The translations under genes were made by a program, and so were the position numbers. Shown here piece after piece: positions 62,467 to 64,000 of a stretch of 64,000 nucleotides of DNA. The DNA comes from Nitratireductor pacificus pht-3B (lineage in GTDB: Bacteria > Pseudomonadota > Alphaproteobacteria > Rhizobiales > Rhizobiaceae). The stretch lies in the NCBI RefSeq assembly GCF_000300335.1, contig NZ_AMRM01000016.1:58885-122884 (forward strand), written 5' to 3'. The notes under the pieces are model-generated. The model was not told where the DNA came from. It saw only the letters and a list, made by a program, of their open reading frames with translations, and made no database searches. Within the stretch, counting starts at the first letter, position 1. Each line of letters begins with the position of its first letter.

Positions 62467-62850
62467 CTAATCTATATATCTTATGATATGCCCGGACCTC
62501 TCGGCGATTTTTTCTGAAGCCATGTTGTTTTTCTTTACTTTGGCGATCAGCGGGCCAAATTGGTCTTTGGCTGTCCGTAGCATCATCTCCCCAATGCCCT
62601 TTTTCCTGTGCGCTGGAGCGACCGTGTAGCTAATCTCATCGTGGTCGATGCGGACGGTGCCGACAGGCACGCCGTCAATCTCGGCAATGTAGAGTCCATG
62701 GTTCGCCCGGGACAGTCGCTCGGTGACCCACGCCAAGTGGTGCTCCCACACGAGTTCGGAAGTGTCGCGCGACATGGCGCGGGTTGTTGGGTCGCTCCGC
62801 CATTCATAAAGGAGCTTTGCGTCGTCTACTGAGGCTGGTCTGAGAAGCAT
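62467..62850 (-). CDS. GNAT-family N-acetyltransferase (PseH-like)
   Basis: The protein has 127 residues from the ATG with AAGGA upstream; the longer frame to 63093 is unsupported. The CoA loop is SYTVAPAHRKKGIGEMMLR. The sequence begins MLLRPASVDDAKLLYEWRSD, like acetyltransferases for aminosugar nucleotides found in nonulosonic acid gene sets. The gene ends in an AT-rich tract unlike the rest of the window, and it has no sugar genes beside it. Probably a displaced or horizontally acquired fragment of such a set. Confidence 0.8.
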   Translation of the reverse strand: MLLRPASVDDAKLLYEWRSDPTTRAMSRDTSELVWEHHLAWVTERLSRANHGLYIAEIDGVPVGTVRIDHDEISYTVAPAHRKKGIGEMMLRTAKDQFGPLIAKVKKNNMASEKIAERSGHIIRYID

Positions 62851-63212
62851 GCGTTTCCTTCCGGGGCGCCGGGCGTTTGGAACCTGCAGGGTTTTGGGCA
62901 GTGCGTCAATCGCATCGCTGCAGATGGCGCAGGCCGCGTTCCGTCGTTGTCCTGCGGCGATGACATCGGCGTTTCGTTCTGCTTGTTTGGGGTGATGCAG
63001 CCTGGCGGAGGCAAAGCATATCCGTCCAGTTTGCGTGGAGGCATCAATGAACCTCATGCCGCTCAGGGTCGGCGCACGGCAGCTCGGCTGCATCCCGGAT
63101 GGCGGCGACGGCTAGCGCTGCTCTGCCGGGACCATTCTTCGTCGATGCCGCAAAGGGCTGCGACCATTGGAATCGATGCTTGCCCGCTTCAAAGACAATG
63201 AGCCCGGGAGCT
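62851..63212. other. 362-base region without a supported gene
   Basis: Both strands carry only short frames without ribosome-binding sites (for example 62947-63201 plus, 63044-63241 minus). It separates the GNAT gene from the IS element and may contain gene debris, but I cannot name a family. Confidence 0.5.
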
Positions 63213-64000
63213 AGGTTCTGTACCCATAAATGGGATTCCATTTGAGACTGGCTCGTGTTTCAAGCTCCTTGAGGACGAGCTTTGGATGGCACGTTTCGAT
63301 CTCACGGACCGGGAGTGGGCGCTGATAGCGCCGCTGCTTCCCAACAACCGCGTGGTGTTGCGCGCACAGACGACCGGCGCGTCCTGAACGGGATTTTCTA
63401 CATCTTGAGAACGGGCTCGCCTTGGCGCGACCTGCCCGAACGCTATGGCCCCTATACGACAGCCTATAATCGCTACAATCGATGGGCCAAGGCAGGCGTT
63501 TGGTTGCGGGTTTTCGAGGCTTTGGCGGCGGCCTCGCCGCAGTCGATGCAGTTGATCGACAGTTCCATCATCCGCGCCCACCAGCATGCAGCCGGCGGTA
63601 AAAGGGGGGCGGATCACGCCATTGGCCGTTCTCGTGGAGGACTGACCAGCAAGATCCATGTCGTCGTCGACGAGAAGGGATTGCCAGTCCGCCTCGCGCT
63701 CACGGCAGGGCAGGCTTCCGACAAAGCCATCGCACCCGACCTGCTGCGAGCCCTTCCGACCGCCGCAATCGTCGTCGCCGACCGCGGTTATGACTGGCAG
63801 CACCTGATCGATCTGGTCAGCGAGCGCGGCGGAAACGCACACATTCCAACCCAACGCGATCGCAGGGTCCAGAGATCAGTCGATCCAAGCCTTTACCGCC
63901 AGCGCAACCTCGTCGAGCGCTTCTTCTGCAAGCTCAAACACTTTCGCAGGGTCGCCACACGCTACGACAAGCTTGTTGACGTGCCTCCCGATTTTCGGAG
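63213..64000 (+). mobile_element. IS5-family insertion sequence (IS427-type), partial
   Basis: A left-end-like sequence GGTTCTGTACCCATAAA begins about 63214 after CTAG, a target pattern seen with this group. The transposase frame follows at 63286 and continues to the window end. The right end is outside the window, so length and target duplication cannot be checked. Confidence 0.75.
63286..64000 (+). pseudogene. IS5-family transposase, frameshifted, running off the window
   Basis: The first frame (MARFDLTDREWALIAPLLPN) stops at 63387 after 33 codons. One base is missing near 63351, and the next frame continues to the window end with WRDLPERYGP, LIDSSIIRAHQHAAGG (first D), VVADRGYDWQ (second D) and NLVERFFCKLKHFRR (E). 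All three DDE residues are therefore present. The shift could be a mutation or a programmed frameshift, which some IS427-group members use. After YDKL the sequence no longer resembles the family ending as I remember it. Confidence 0.82.

Noticed and set aside
62947..63201. 84-codon plus-strand frame before the IS element
   Set aside because: No ribosome-binding site, no known motif, low-complexity composition.

Overview
The window is a high-GC, densely packed bacterial chromosome or large-replicon segment. I infer an alphaproteobacterium, most likely Hyphomicrobiales (Mesorhizobium/Aminobacter-like). The reasons are the richness in TRAP and ABC importers with private catabolic genes and LysR/GntR regulators, the frequent ATGA/TGATG gene overlaps, and dispersed GTCAGGTGA/TCACCTGAC-type palindromes of the kind common in that order. 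The species cannot be fixed from the sequence. I see no rRNA, tRNA or CRISPR array.

Layout. (1) 1-7512, plus strand: the end of a TRAP large permease, a MarR regulator, a Rid-family protein, an opine-dehydrogenase-like enzyme, a 3-hydroxyacyl-CoA-dehydrogenase-like enzyme, a complete TRAP importer (SBP, DctQ, DctM) and an Asp/Glu/hydantoin-racemase-fold protein without the usual cysteines. (2) 7639-8115: a lone PhnB/VOC protein. (3) 16172-8162, minus strand: an amide-uptake operon with an AmiC-like sensor, an AmiR-like ANTAR antiterminator, two Dpp-type permeases, a family-5 SBP, a formamidase/acetamidase and a fused two-domain ABC ATPase. Its leader has a promoter and a strong intrinsic terminator just before the first gene, as expected for ANTAR control. 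(4) 16427-23905, plus strand: a GntR regulator with two operator-like sites, a PLP cystathionine-lyase-like enzyme, a four-gene sugar ABC importer and an AGE-family sugar isomerase. (5) 24044-37238: short redox, stress and detoxification units (flavodoxin-fold quinone reductases, DsbA-like protein, paired SMR pumps, deaminase, MarR, WrbA, MFS, VOC, AhpD-like proteins, an ECF41 sigma factor with a matching promoter, GNAT, PNPOx-like protein, three LysR regulators).

(6) 37408-62267 is the most interesting part: about 25 kb that looks like a catabolic island for a nitrogen-containing aromatic compound. It has a branched-chain/aromatic-acid type ABC importer ending in aspartate dehydrogenase. Next comes a three-gene operon of an MHPCO-like flavin monooxygenase, a cofactor-free HOD/QDO-type 2,4-dioxygenase homologue and an arylformamidase-like hydrolase. 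A second operon carries an aldehyde dehydrogenase, a DapA-like lyase, a 3-hydroxyanthranilate 3,4-dioxygenase and an orphan SBP. A third has a GST, an FAH-family hydrolase, a TauABC/NMT1-type importer interleaved with two VOC proteins, a second DapA-like lyase, a RutE-like reductase, a MetX-like hydrolase and a TSUP exporter. Each operon has a divergent LysR or GntR regulator with inverted repeats in the promoter. The natural reading is: import, flavin hydroxylation or ring opening, removal of CO or acyl/formyl, extradiol ring cleavage, then semialdehyde oxidation/reduction and aldol cleavage. The substrate (4-quinolone, 3-hydroxypyridine or kynurenine-like) is inference.

(7) 62268-64000 is an AT-richer edge with a small GNAT gene and the start of an IS5-family element whose transposase carries a frameshift and runs off the window.
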